Part shown: positions 55,609 to 63,907 of the stretch, piece by piece
How the letters are laid out: the number at the start of each line of letters is the position of its first letter
Position numbering within the stretch: position 1 is the first letter of the stretch
Source: Flagellimonas aurea
Lineage (GTDB): Bacteria > Bacteroidota > Bacteroidia > Flavobacteriales > Flavobacteriaceae
Assembly: GCF_017313785.1 (NCBI RefSeq)
Contig: NZ_JAFLNL010000003.1
Span: forward strand, 434,001 to 498,000
DNA: 64,000 nucleotides
Reading direction: 5' to 3'
The notes under the pieces: model-generated
Told to the model about the DNA's origin: nothing
The model's input: only the letters and a program-made list of their open reading frames with translations
The model's database searches: none
Program-made: the position numbers and the translations under genes

Positions 55609-56190
55609 TTAATCAAGGTACGGGTCTTTTTTCTTTCGTTTGGTGGCTACCCATCCAAAGGTAAAATTAATCAAGGGCCCATAACCATTGGGTACGCCAT
55701 CTCCGCGATAGTATCCTGCCCCAACTTCCACATTAAAATTGAAACCTTTTTCATACGTGCGTTGAATGCCATAGACCATTCCGTAAAACCCCAAGTTAAA
55801 ATCATCCGGGCCTTCCACATCGGTCGCAACTCGTAGTTGTGAAAAAAAGATAGCTTGGGCGGCGGCGATATAATTCCCAGAATTACCAGAGGTGTTCTTG
55901 TCCAGTCTTTCCCTTCTATCAAAATTATGATAATACCGGTAACGGTTGTTCATTGCCAAACCCAATACATAGCCCTCTTCATAAGTGGCGGTGGCCAAAC
56001 CCAAGTTTGTAGAAATACTTTGATTTTTAAAAATTCCAAGCTCATATGTAAATCCTGGGCTCAATAAATTCAATTTAAATTGATGTCGCTCCAAATGGGC
56101 CAAACCAAAAGTACCTCCCCGCTCTTGCCATTGAGCGTATGTGAAAGCTGAAACAAAACAGAGTAAAATAAGAACATATTTATTTTTCAT
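55609..56190 (-). CDS. Outer-membrane beta-barrel protein, tandem paralog 3
   Basis: The 193-residue protein (signal FTYAQ, about 19) has LNLLSPGFTYELGIFKNQS, YRYYHNFDRRERLDKNTSG, NSGNYIAAAQAIF, GMVYGIQRTYEKGFNFNVEV and GAGYYRGDG. It is the first gene in the run of three, with its start facing kdsA. Its end is highly charged (TKRKKKDPYLD). Confidence 0.82.
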   Translation of the reverse strand: MKNKYVLILLCFVSAFTYAQWQERGGTFGLAHLERHQFKLNLLSPGFTYELGIFKNQSISTNLGLATATYEEGYVLGLAMNNRYRYYHNFDRRERLDKNTSGNSGNYIAAAQAIFFSQLRVATDVEGPDDFNLGFYGMVYGIQRTYEKGFNFNVEVGAGYYRGDGVPNGYGPLINFTFGWVATKRKKKDPYLD

Positions 56191-56240
56191 GGTCGATGGT
56201 TTGTATCGATAAATCTAAAAAGGATACCATGGTTTAATAT

Positions 56241-56248
56241 TATATTTG
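56241..56248 (+). promoter_or_regulatory. -7 box of kdsA
   Basis: TATATTTG matches TAnnTTTG exactly, 15 nt before the ATG; no -33 TTG. Confidence 0.5.
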
Positions 56249-56263
56249 TGCAAACTTTAAGAA

Positions 56264-57082
56264 ATGGACATCACCAAAATCCCACAGATAAAACACACGG
56301 ACAGCGATAATTTTTTCTTATTGGCAGGCCCTTGCGCCATTGAAGGCGAGGAGATGGCCATGCGCATCGCAGAAAAGGCTGTTGCCATTACCGATAAGCT
56401 TAACATTCCTTATATTTTCAAGGGTAGTTTTAAAAAAGCGAACCGGAGCCGCATGGATTCCTTCACCGGAATTGGTGATGAAAAAGCCTTAAAAATCCTT
56501 CGAAAAGTTTCAGAGACTTTTGGTGTTCCTACCGTAACCGACATTCATGAAATTTCTGATGCCGCCATGGCTGCTGAATATGTGGACGTTCTTCAGATTC
56601 CTGCCTTTTTGGTCAGGCAGACCGATTTGGTCGTAGCTGCCGCAGAAACAGGCAAGGTCGTCAACTTGAAGAAAGGGCAATTTATGAGCCCTGAAAGCAT
56701 GAAGCATGCCGTTACCAAGGTAACGGAAACCGGAAATGAGCAGGCCATTATCACCGATCGTGGAACCATGTTCGGATACCAAGACATGATCGTAGATTTC
56801 CGTGGGATTCCTACCATGAAGCAATATGCCCCTGTTGTACTGGATGTTACACACTCCCTTCAACAGCCCAACCAATCCTCTGGAGTTACCGGCGGAAGAC
56901 CCGCGCTGATAGGAACAATGTCCCGAGCGGGAATCGCAGCTGGTGTAGATGGACTTTTTATGGAAACCCATTTTGATCCTGCAAATGCCAAAAGTGATGG
57001 CGCCAATATGCTGGATTTAAGTTTATTGGAAAAACTTTTGACGGATTTGACTGCAATTAGAAAAACTATCAATTCACTGTAA
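56264..57082 (+). CDS. kdsA: 3-deoxy-8-phosphooctulonate (KDO-8P) synthase
   Basis: The 272-residue enzyme condenses phosphoenolpyruvate with arabinose-5-phosphate for the KDO of lipopolysaccharide. Motifs: LLAGPCAIEGEEMAMRIAEK, FKGSFKKANRSRMDSFTGIG, TDIHEISDA, LQIPAFLVRQTDL, NLKKGQFMSPESM, ITDRGTMFGYQDM and DVTHSLQQPNQSSGVTGG. It contains the Gly-rich and Asn/His metal residues of the KdsA family. Single gene with TATATTTG box; no hairpin terminator seen behind it. Confidence 0.97.
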   Translation: MDITKIPQIKHTDSDNFFLLAGPCAIEGEEMAMRIAEKAVAITDKLNIPYIFKGSFKKANRSRMDSFTGIGDEKALKILRKVSETFGVPTVTDIHEISDAAMAAEYVDVLQIPAFLVRQTDLVVAAAETGKVVNLKKGQFMSPESMKHAVTKVTETGNEQAIITDRGTMFGYQDMIVDFRGIPTMKQYAPVVLDVTHSLQQPNQSSGVTGGRPALIGTMSRAGIAAGVDGLFMETHFDPANAKSDGANMLDLSLLEKLLTDLTAIRKTINSL

Positions 57083-57155
57083 ATTCTTTCCAGACTACAA
57101 TTTTAACAAAATCAACACGCTGATTTTAAAGTTATTACATTTAATTTTTAAGTTT

Positions 57156-57174
57156 ATTTATAATTAGTCTAAAT
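57156..57174. promoter_or_regulatory. Fur-box-like palindrome, upstream copy
   Basis: The 19-mer with ends ATTTA and TAAAT is palindromic at 7 of 9 positions (core ATTAGTC). It ends 5 nt before the -33 TTG. Similarity to the ATTTAGA..TCTAAAT form of iron-regulator boxes is my reading. Confidence 0.5.
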
Positions 57175-57179
57175 ATTTT

Positions 57180-57210
57180 TTGTCTGATTAAATGCTGGAA
57201 CATACATTTG
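57180..57210 (+). promoter_or_regulatory. Promoter of the iron-uptake operon
   Basis: TTG (57180-57182), 20 nt, TACATTTG (57203-57210), an exact match to TAnnTTTG, 36 nt before the receptor ATG. Two palindromes bracket it. Confidence 0.75.
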
Positions 57211-57222
57211 CATTCGAAATTT

Positions 57223-57241
57223 ATTTAGACCAATTACAAAT
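57223..57241. promoter_or_regulatory. Fur-box-like palindrome, downstream copy
   Basis: The segment starts with ATTTAGACCAAT, the reverse complement (11 of 12) of the ATTAGTCTAAAT in the upstream palindrome, and has ends ATTTA and CAAAT. It lies just after the transcription start, where a repressor would block elongation. Confidence 0.48.
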
Positions 57242-57246
57242 AACTA

Positions 57247-59583
57247 ATGAAAAATATATTATTCATCCTCAGCCTAGCTGTCTTCTCTTTTTCGCAAGCC
57301 CAAACAGGAAGTTTGGAAGGAAAAGTGACAGATCAAAGAAACAATGCCCTATCAGATGTAAACATTATGCTGTCCAACACAAGTTTGGGCGCCACATCCG
57401 ATAGTTCGGGTTCTTACAAAATTGAAAATCTTGCTCCTGGCGCCTACACGCTCACCTTTTCTATGGTAGGTTATGGAATGCAAACTAAGACCATCACGAT
57501 CAATGCTGGACAAACCACACAAGTTCCAACGGTTAAAATGGTAGAGAAACAAGAACAGCTCAACGAAGTTATTGTTGAGGGACATCAAAACAAATACCTG
57601 GAAAGGGAGCCTTCAACTTCGCTTCGGCTAAAAACCGAATTGGTAAAACTGCCACAAAATGTGCAGGTCATCAGCGACGAGCTCTTAAAAGATCAGCAAG
57701 TAACCACCATAATGGACGGACTTACCCGAAATGTGAGTGGTGTTACCATGTTGGAACATTGGGGACAATTTGCCCGGATCAACATGCGTGGGTTCCGTTT
57801 ACCAGCTTTCAGGAACGGAGTAAACGTCCAAGACAGCTGGGGACCATTGGCCGAAGACATGAACACGGTGGAACGCATTGAGTTTGTAAAAGGCCCGGCC
57901 GGATTTATGATGTCCGCAGGTGAGCCCGGTGGTTTTTATAATGTAGTTACCAAAAAACCTACAGAAGAGTTTGTGGCCAACGCATCTTTTACAGCAGGTA
58001 GCTTTGACTTTTATCGTGGTACTGTTGATGTGGGTGGCAAAGCCTCCGAAAATGGAAAGTTACTTTATCGCTTCAACGCCATGTACCAAACTACGGACAG
58101 CCATAGGGGAAATGAGCAAACCGATAGATTTGGCATTGCTCCTGCCCTAACCTATAAGTTTAGCGATAAAACCTCCGTAACTACAGAAATGAACTTGCAG
58201 GATGCCGAATCCTTCTTGGGATCCGCCTATATTTTTGCGCCTGTGGAAGATGGATACGCGAGCCTGCCCCGTGACTTCAACTTTGTTGATACCAATTATC
58301 CAAAAACCGACATCCAAGAAGTTACTTTCTTTTTGAATGCCAAACACGAATTTTCTGATAATTGGAGCGTTGAAGGTCAAATGGCATATTTAAGATATGA
58401 TCAAATTGGAAATTCTGCCTGGATAGCAGGCCTTGATATCGACACTGGAGATGTTGTTAGGACCATATCCCAGTGGGATGCACTATCCGTAGGTAAATAT
58501 GCTCAGTTATATATCAACGGTGCCTTCAATACAGGAGCTGTCTCACATAAAATATTGGGAGGTTTCGACTTTAGTGAAAAATCCTATTGGGCCGACTTTT
58601 CGGTTACACTTCCTGTAGATACTGCAACACCCTTTAATATTTACAATCCCCAATATGGTGTTACTATTCCAGAGTTTGACCGTTCCGTAAATGTTCAATA
58701 CAGAAACGGAGGTGCTCCATATAGTGCAAATACGTTAAGAGGATACTACCTGCAAGATGAGATTGGTTTCTTGGATGATAAAATTCGATTGACCTTGGCC
58801 GGACGGTATACCAACTTGTATACTCAAGGAAAAACGGAAAACGATGACGTATTAACACCACGTGTTGGTTTGAGCGTTGATATTTTGCCCGATTTGACCG
58901 TTTACGGACTCTACGACCAATCTTTTTTGCCACAAGCAGGAATGAGTGTTGATATGGAACCTTTGAACGACCCTGTGGATGCCAACGATATAGAAGGTGG
59001 TATTAAAAAGAGCTTTTTTGATGGACGGTTAAGAACTTCTTTAGGGGTTTACCAAATAACGAAGGAGAATATTTTGACCACAGATCCATCCAATCCTAAC
59101 TTCTCCATGTATTTGGGCGAAGTACAATCAAAGGGTATAGAATTCGACCTTCAAGGTGAAATTACCCCAGAGTTAAATGTAATCTTGAACTATGCCAACA
59201 CCAAGGTAGAGGTAACCGAAGATCCCAACCCGGATATTGTAGGCACCAGAGTGGCCGGTCATGCCAAACATGTAACCAACGGGTGGTTAAATTATAACTT
59301 CGCCCAGACATCATCGTTGAACGGATTCGGTGTTTCTTTAGGCTACCAATACCAAGTAGACCGATCTACTTGGGCATGGGCCGCTGACAATCAGTCCGAC
59401 CTTCCAGACTATTTTAGAATGGATGGTGCCCTATCATGGAGAAACAGCAATTTCAGGGTTCAGCTGAACATCAACAATATTTTGGACGAATATCTTTATT
59501 CCGGTGCCAACTATGGTTCCTACCTATATTGGCAATCAGAACCAGGCATCAATGGAAGACTTACCGTTGCTTATAGTTTTTAA
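57247..59583 (+). CDS. TonB-dependent siderophore-type receptor
   Basis: The 778-residue outer-membrane receptor has a signal peptide (FSFSQAQ, about 19), an N-terminal regulatory domain (22-105: GSLEGKVTDQRNNALSDVNI), a plug (about 130-240: LPQNVQVISDELLKDQQ, GVTMLEHWGQFARINMRGFR, IEFVKGPAGFMMSAGEPGGF) and a barrel ending RLTVAYSF. Plug phrases such as the MRGF and KGPAGFM motifs are those of siderophore receptors. With the four downstream genes it makes an iron-uptake operon. Confidence 0.93.
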   Translation: MKNILFILSLAVFSFSQAQTGSLEGKVTDQRNNALSDVNIMLSNTSLGATSDSSGSYKIENLAPGAYTLTFSMVGYGMQTKTITINAGQTTQVPTVKMVEKQEQLNEVIVEGHQNKYLEREPSTSLRLKTELVKLPQNVQVISDELLKDQQVTTIMDGLTRNVSGVTMLEHWGQFARINMRGFRLPAFRNGVNVQDSWGPLAEDMNTVERIEFVKGPAGFMMSAGEPGGFYNVVTKKPTEEFVANASFTAGSFDFYRGTVDVGGKASENGKLLYRFNAMYQTTDSHRGNEQTDRFGIAPALTYKFSDKTSVTTEMNLQDAESFLGSAYIFAPVEDGYASLPRDFNFVDTNYPKTDIQEVTFFLNAKHEFSDNWSVEGQMAYLRYDQIGNSAWIAGLDIDTGDVVRTISQWDALSVGKYAQLYINGAFNTGAVSHKILGGFDFSEKSYWADFSVTLPVDTATPFNIYNPQYGVTIPEFDRSVNVQYRNGGAPYSANTLRGYYLQDEIGFLDDKIRLTLAGRYTNLYTQGKTENDDVLTPRVGLSVDILPDLTVYGLYDQSFLPQAGMSVDMEPLNDPVDANDIEGGIKKSFFDGRLRTSLGVYQITKENILTTDPSNPNFSMYLGEVQSKGIEFDLQGEITPELNVILNYANTKVEVTEDPNPDIVGTRVAGHAKHVTNGWLNYNFAQTSSLNGFGVSLGYQYQVDRSTWAWAADNQSDLPDYFRMDGALSWRNSNFRVQLNINNILDEYLYSGANYGSYLYWQSEPGINGRLTVAYSF

Positions 59584-59601
59584 ACCGAAACAATTTAATC
59601 A

Positions 59602-59625
59602 GGGCCCATGGAACATCATGGGCCT
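59602..59625 (+). terminator. Hairpin between the receptor and DUF4198 genes (attenuator)
   Basis: Perfect 8-bp stem GGCCCATG (59603-59610) with CATGGGCC (59617-59624), 6-nt loop. Only three T follow, so it is a weak terminator or an RNA-stability element allowing read-through. Confidence 0.55.
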
Positions 59626-59635
59626 TTAAATGTAA

Positions 59636-60358
59636 ATGATCATGAAAACAAAATTCATTCTTTTTTTAACCTGCCTCTTAGGGACCCTTACGGCCCAGGC
59701 ACACTACCTATGGATCGAGACCAATACCAACGGAAAACTTGGTCAATCCCAAGAAGTACGTGTACACTATGGTGAGTACACTTACGGCGTCATTGAAAAA
59801 GTAGAAGGTGAGGCCTTTCCCGCAGTTTCTAAATTTACCCTTTGGGTAATCAGTCCCGATGGTTCAAAGACTGAACTTAAGACAGAGCCAAAGGAAGACC
59901 ATTACTTGGCCAGTTTCACGCCATCACAAAACGGTGTTTATACCATTGCCTTGAACAACAATGAAATCGATGTAATCGATTATACTCAATACGACTTTGG
60001 AATTTTCAAGACGCACTATCATTCCACTGCAAAGGTTCAAGTAGGGACAAATGGAGACACCAAAGCGGAAAATCCAGAAGGAATAGTGGTAAAACAATTG
60101 GAAAATGACGGGAAGGAAATCAAACTCCAAGTTTTGTACAAAGGAGAGCCTATACCCAAAAACGAACTTAAAGTATATGTTGCGGACCTGTGGTCGAAAA
60201 CATTGTACACCGATGATAACGGTGAAGTTTCCTTTGCCTTGCCATGGGATACAAAATACATTGTGGAGACCACGACCAAAGAAGAGATTCCAGGCACCTA
60301 CAATGGCGAAGAGTATGAGTTTATCTGGCATTGTGCCACCTACTGTATAAAACAATAA
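59636..60358 (+). CDS. DUF4198 exported protein
   Basis: The 240-residue protein has a signal peptide (start Met 1 or Met 3; cut after LTAQA, before HYLWIETN) and the DUF4198 beta-sandwich: a His directly at the mature N-terminus, VRVHYGEYTYGVIEK, LWVISPDGSKTELK and DVIDYTQYDFGIFKTHYHST (His-rich). DUF4198 proteins are periplasmic and are known near nickel and iron transport genes. The last His and Cys (IWHCATYCIKQ) could bind metal. Next gene starts 2 nt after its stop. Confidence 0.85.
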   Translation: MIMKTKFILFLTCLLGTLTAQAHYLWIETNTNGKLGQSQEVRVHYGEYTYGVIEKVEGEAFPAVSKFTLWVISPDGSKTELKTEPKEDHYLASFTPSQNGVYTIALNNNEIDVIDYTQYDFGIFKTHYHSTAKVQVGTNGDTKAENPEGIVVKQLENDGKEIKLQVLYKGEPIPKNELKVYVADLWSKTLYTDDNGEVSFALPWDTKYIVETTTKEEIPGTYNGEEYEFIWHCATYCIKQ

Positions 60359-60360
60359 CA

Positions 60361-60693
60361 ATGCTCACGGGAATTTCCCTTCTAACCTTGATTTCCTTTT
60401 ACCTGCTGTACAGTACATCAAAAAAAATGTCGGCCGTTGGGAATCTGGGCTTTGAAAAGTCGATTGGAGAACACGGAAGAGCATCCAAGTGCATTGGCTT
60501 GGCCTTAATGATCTTATCATTGGGGCTGAGTTGCTTTTATTGGGGCATAGGTGCAGGAACATTTACCTTTTTTATCATTTTAATGACGATTGCCAGTTTA
60601 GTTATACTCTTGGCTCCCTTGCGATTGCTGAACTATACTTTTTTACTATTGATTTTTACCTGTTCATTTATTTTTGAAGTTCTTCTGTTTTAA
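60361..60693 (+). CDS. Small membrane protein, DUF3325-like
   Basis: The 110-residue protein has four hydrophobic segments (SLLTLISFYLLYS, GLALMILSLGLSCFYWGI, FTFFIILMTIASLVILLA, FLLLIFTCSFIFEVLLF). I place the start at 60361, 2 nt after the DUF4198 stop. Size, spacing and place next to a DUF3649-like and a PepSY gene fit the DUF3325 family of siderophore operons. Sequence alone gives no function. Confidence 0.65.
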   Translation: MLTGISLLTLISFYLLYSTSKKMSAVGNLGFEKSIGEHGRASKCIGLALMILSLGLSCFYWGIGAGTFTFFIILMTIASLVILLAPLRLLNYTFLLLIFTCSFIFEVLLF

Positions 60694-60696
60694 ACT

Positions 60697-60996
60697 ATGC
60701 CCGCCAACAAAAAATACCTGACCCCATCGACCTCGCAACGTTTTGCCAAGATATCTGCTGCTATTTTGGGTGGTTTGATCGTTGCGGTAATGTTCCATAT
60801 GGCCTTGGCCAGTTGGTTCGACCATGTTACCGTAATCATCACCAGTACCTTTTCCGCTTTTATTCTATGGGCCATTTTAATGGTTGTAGCTTTTTTGGGC
60901 AAAAATGGCTGGAAAATCTGGGGCATCTATCTTTTGGCAAGCCTTGTGCTCTTTGTGATCTTTTATTTTGGAAACCAAACCAACCCACTTGTTTAA
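60697..60996 (+). CDS. Small membrane protein, DUF3649-like
   Basis: The 99-residue protein has three hydrophobic segments (ISAAILGGLIVAVMFHMALA, FSAFILWAILMVVAFLG, WGIYLLASLVLFVIFYFG), and a basic, Ser/Thr-rich start (MPANKKYLTPSTSQRF). It fits the DUF3649 family that sits between DUF3325 and PepSY genes. 3 nt from each neighbour. Confidence 0.68.
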   Translation: MPANKKYLTPSTSQRFAKISAAILGGLIVAVMFHMALASWFDHVTVIITSTFSAFILWAILMVVAFLGKNGWKIWGIYLLASLVLFVIFYFGNQTNPLV

Positions 60997-60999
60997 ACC

Positions 61000-62562
61000 A
61001 TGGGAAACCGCATCTACAATATATTGTTCCACACGCATACCGTAAGCGGTATCGTAATCAGCGTTGCACTTTACGTTATTTTCTTTACAGGTTCGTTCTC
61101 CTTCTTCAGGGATGAGATTACCAATTGGCAACGCGGGCATACCGTGACCCAGGAGGATGCAATATCCGGAAGCGTGGACCAATATCTTGACGAACTCTCC
61201 AAAGAACACAATCTTTATGGTCGTGATGTGGAGCTGCGCCACTATTATAATGAAAGAAATATTTCCGTAAGCATTGGGGCTTCTCAAGACTCTCTAGCTG
61301 CTGAAAAAGACAAAGCCCGCGTCTTTTTTTATTTGGATACGGTGGACAAGACCAAAGGAAGCTACGAGGGCAATTACCATTTGGGCGAGTTTTTGTACCG
61401 CCTTCACTTTTTGGACCAAATCCCATATCCCTACGGCAGATATTTATCGGGATTGGTTGCCTTCTTCTTCTTATTTGCCATTATCACGGGAATCTTGGTG
61501 CATTGGAACAAGATTGTCTCAAACTTTTACACCTTCAGGCCGTGGGCCAAGATAAAAACTATTTGGACGGATGCCCATACCGCTTTAGGGGTAATCGGTT
61601 TCCCATTTCAATTTGTGTATGCCGTTACCGGAGCCTTCTTTTTGTTGAAAGGCATTTTGATTCTTCCTGTGGTGATGGGAATGTACGATGGGGACCAAAA
61701 CAAACTATTTGAAGACCTGGAGTACAATCATCCTGTATATGAATTTCAGAACGAGAAACTGACCAAAGAGATCCATCTTGATCAACTGGTGGATGAAATG
61801 AAGGAGGAGTGGCCCGATTTTAGAATGACCGAAACCCATATCTTTAATTACGGGGACAAAAATATGCATGCCGCAATCAGTGGATACCTTGGTTACGAAA
61901 CTAAATTAAATGGCCTTGGATACCGAATCTACAATATGGGAGATGGCTCCATTGTAGAAGAAAAAGTTCCTGCCAAGAACAATTCATATTTGGATGGTGT
62001 TAAAAATATGATGTTCCGTCTTCACTTTGGTGATTATGCGGGCGTAGGACTTCGTTTGATATCCTTTATTCTTGGACTGGTCTCCTGTTTTGTTATCCTA
62101 TCCGGGATCATGATCTGGCTTGTAGCTCGTGATAAAAAGAATATCCCAGAAAAGCGTAGAAAATTTAACGCACAAGTAGCCAATTGGTACATGGCCATCT
62201 GCCTTACCCTGCTTCCTGTTACCGCCTTAGAGTTTATTCTTGTAAAGTTTGCAACAGAAGTCAACCGTACCTTTTTGTACCAAACCTATTTTCTTGTTTG
62301 GTTAGCTGCATCTGTTTTCTTTATCCTTAAAAAGAATATTGCCTTTACCAATAAATGGACATTGATCTCTGGTGGTATTTTGGGATTGTTGGTTCCGATT
62401 GCGAACGGGATTGCGTCCGGCAATTGGATTTGGGTAGCCTATCAAAATGGATACCAGCACATTCTTTTGGTGGATTTGCTCTGGTTGATATTGGGAATTG
62501 TATCGCTCTGGATAGCTTTCTTTAAACTGAACACCTCTAAAAAAGAACTCGCACCTTCCTAA
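61000..62562 (+). CDS. PepSY-associated membrane protein (iron-reductase-like)
   Basis: The 520-residue inner-membrane protein has about five helices and two PepSY regions: HTHTVSGIVISVALYVIFFT at 8-30, RLHFLDQIPYPYGRYLSGL, WTDAHTALGVIGFPFQFVYA, RLHFGDYAGVGLRLISFILG and a final helix pair. Conserved His residues in TM segments could hold haem, as in the FsqB/PiuB ferric-siderophore reductases. Ends the operon 2 nt short of a convergent DUF1801 gene, with no terminator between. Confidence 0.88.
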   Translation: MGNRIYNILFHTHTVSGIVISVALYVIFFTGSFSFFRDEITNWQRGHTVTQEDAISGSVDQYLDELSKEHNLYGRDVELRHYYNERNISVSIGASQDSLAAEKDKARVFFYLDTVDKTKGSYEGNYHLGEFLYRLHFLDQIPYPYGRYLSGLVAFFFLFAIITGILVHWNKIVSNFYTFRPWAKIKTIWTDAHTALGVIGFPFQFVYAVTGAFFLLKGILILPVVMGMYDGDQNKLFEDLEYNHPVYEFQNEKLTKEIHLDQLVDEMKEEWPDFRMTETHIFNYGDKNMHAAISGYLGYETKLNGLGYRIYNMGDGSIVEEKVPAKNNSYLDGVKNMMFRLHFGDYAGVGLRLISFILGLVSCFVILSGIMIWLVARDKKNIPEKRRKFNAQVANWYMAICLTLLPVTALEFILVKFATEVNRTFLYQTYFLVWLAASVFFILKKNIAFTNKWTLISGGILGLLVPIANGIASGNWIWVAYQNGYQHILLVDLLWLILGIVSLWIAFFKLNTSKKELAPS

Positions 62563-62564
62563 AT

Positions 62565-62933
62565 CTACTTTTTGTAAAATCCTTTATGTTTAAGCGAATA
62601 GCATTCCTGTAAAACTTCCACCAACACCTCTTGGTCGATTTCTTCCAGCGAAAAATAGCGAAGCGATTTAACCACCTTTCGGTTTTCATTGACCATTTTA
62701 TCCAAATGCAATGTTAGATGGGCCGAATTCCAAAAGGCAATGTCCACATACCTCTTTTTTTGGGACACATTTAAATAGCAGATGGGCTGTTTGCCCGCAT
62801 AAAAGCATGGGATGCTCCATTTATATTTCATGTCAACATCAGGAACAACAGACTCGATCACCGCTTTTAGGTGCAACAAAATGCTTCTGAAGGGTTCTTT
62901 CTGGTTGATGATATACTCTTCTGCTGGATTCAT
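62565..62933 (-). CDS. DUF1801 domain protein
   Basis: The 122-residue cytoplasmic protein has the YdhG/DUF1801 pattern: EYIINQKEPFRSILLHLKAV, MKYKWSIPCFYAGKQPICYL (the KWSIPCF stretch), YVDIAFWNSAHLTLH. A small fold of unknown function. It follows the DUF808 gene by 13 nt and ends facing the PepSY gene. Confidence 0.87.
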   Translation of the reverse strand: MNPAEEYIINQKEPFRSILLHLKAVIESVVPDVDMKYKWSIPCFYAGKQPICYLNVSQKKRYVDIAFWNSAHLTLHLDKMVNENRKVVKSLRYFSLEEIDQEVLVEVLQECYSLKHKGFYKK

Positions 62934-62946
62934 AAAAATGACTTGC

Positions 62947-63819
62947 TTACGACTTACTTTTGAACAGCTTTTTCACCAACTTCAATATTAGAAGCGCAAC
63001 AAATCCGATGACCAGCCCAAAAATAAAGTCCTTTAACAAGGAGGGCAGGCTTGGGAACAAATGATGGAAAAATTCAATATTATGGGTAAAAATACCCCCT
63101 GAAACCAACAATAGGGCCAAGGTTCCAACAATTGACAAGCCCTTAATGATTTTTGGAAGCGCATTCACCAAAACTTTGCCCACCTTATCTGAGAAGCTAT
63201 CCGTTTGTTCGTTCAGGTTAATGAGCTTGTAACCGTAATCGTCCATACGAACAATTAAAGCAACAATACCATAAACCCCAACAGTGGCCAATAACGCTAC
63301 AACGGACACAGTGGCAATACGAATGGTCAATGGTTCATTGACCACGGTACTCAGAGCGATGATCACAATCTCAATGGAGAGGATAAAATCGGTTATGATG
63401 GCCTGCTTTATTTTTTGTTTCTCAAGCTCCGGCAAATCTTCTTTGGGTATTTCGGTGGGGGGGGCGTCATGGGCTTCCTCTCCTCTATGAAAAATGTACT
63501 CGTATACTTTTTCTGCTCCTTCGTAAGCCAGATAGACACCACCTAAAATCAAAATAACAGTAATAGCAACGGGCAGATAGGCACTCAACAAAAATGCTAT
63601 GGGCAGAATAATCAGCTTGTTCAAGAATGAACCTTTGGTAATGGCCCATAGTACGGGAATTTCCCGGCTGGATAAAAATCCCGTCGCCTTTTCGGCATTC
63701 ACCGCCAAGTCATCCCCCAAAATACCTGCTGTTTTTTTTGTGGCGACCTTGCTCATCGTTGCCACATCATCCATAAGTGCGGAAATATCATCTAAAACAG
63801 CAAAAAAACCTGATGCCAT
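62947..63819 (-). CDS. DUF808 (YedI-like) membrane protein
   Basis: The 290-residue inner-membrane protein starts MASGFFAVLDDISALMDDVA, the DUF808 hallmark, with KKTAGILGDDLAVNAEKATG and WAITKGSFLNKLI. It has about six helices (LIILPIAFLLSAYLPVAITV, ITDFILSIEIVIIALSTVV, IATVSVVALLATVGVYGIVA and more). Function is unknown. It shares a transcript with the DUF1801 gene. Confidence 0.93.
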   Translation of the reverse strand: MASGFFAVLDDISALMDDVATMSKVATKKTAGILGDDLAVNAEKATGFLSSREIPVLWAITKGSFLNKLIILPIAFLLSAYLPVAITVILILGGVYLAYEGAEKVYEYIFHRGEEAHDAPPTEIPKEDLPELEKQKIKQAIITDFILSIEIVIIALSTVVNEPLTIRIATVSVVALLATVGVYGIVALIVRMDDYGYKLINLNEQTDSFSDKVGKVLVNALPKIIKGLSIVGTLALLLVSGGIFTHNIEFFHHLFPSLPSLLKDFIFGLVIGFVALLILKLVKKLFKSKS

Positions 63820-63907
63820 AAGCTTTGTTTAAGGTTAGTGATTTAAGTTGGAGACAAAATAAATAAATCCAACCTTAAGAATGGTCAAAATCGAAAAAAC
63901 TATTGTC

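Noticed and set aside
54392-56190. Toxin or effector array
   Set aside because: All three have signal peptides and beta-barrel patterns with no toxin motif; a barrel family explains them better.
60331-60360. Longer start of the DUF3325-like gene
   Set aside because: It would overlap the end of the DUF4198 gene; ATG at 60361 follows it at 2 nt and gives the typical length.
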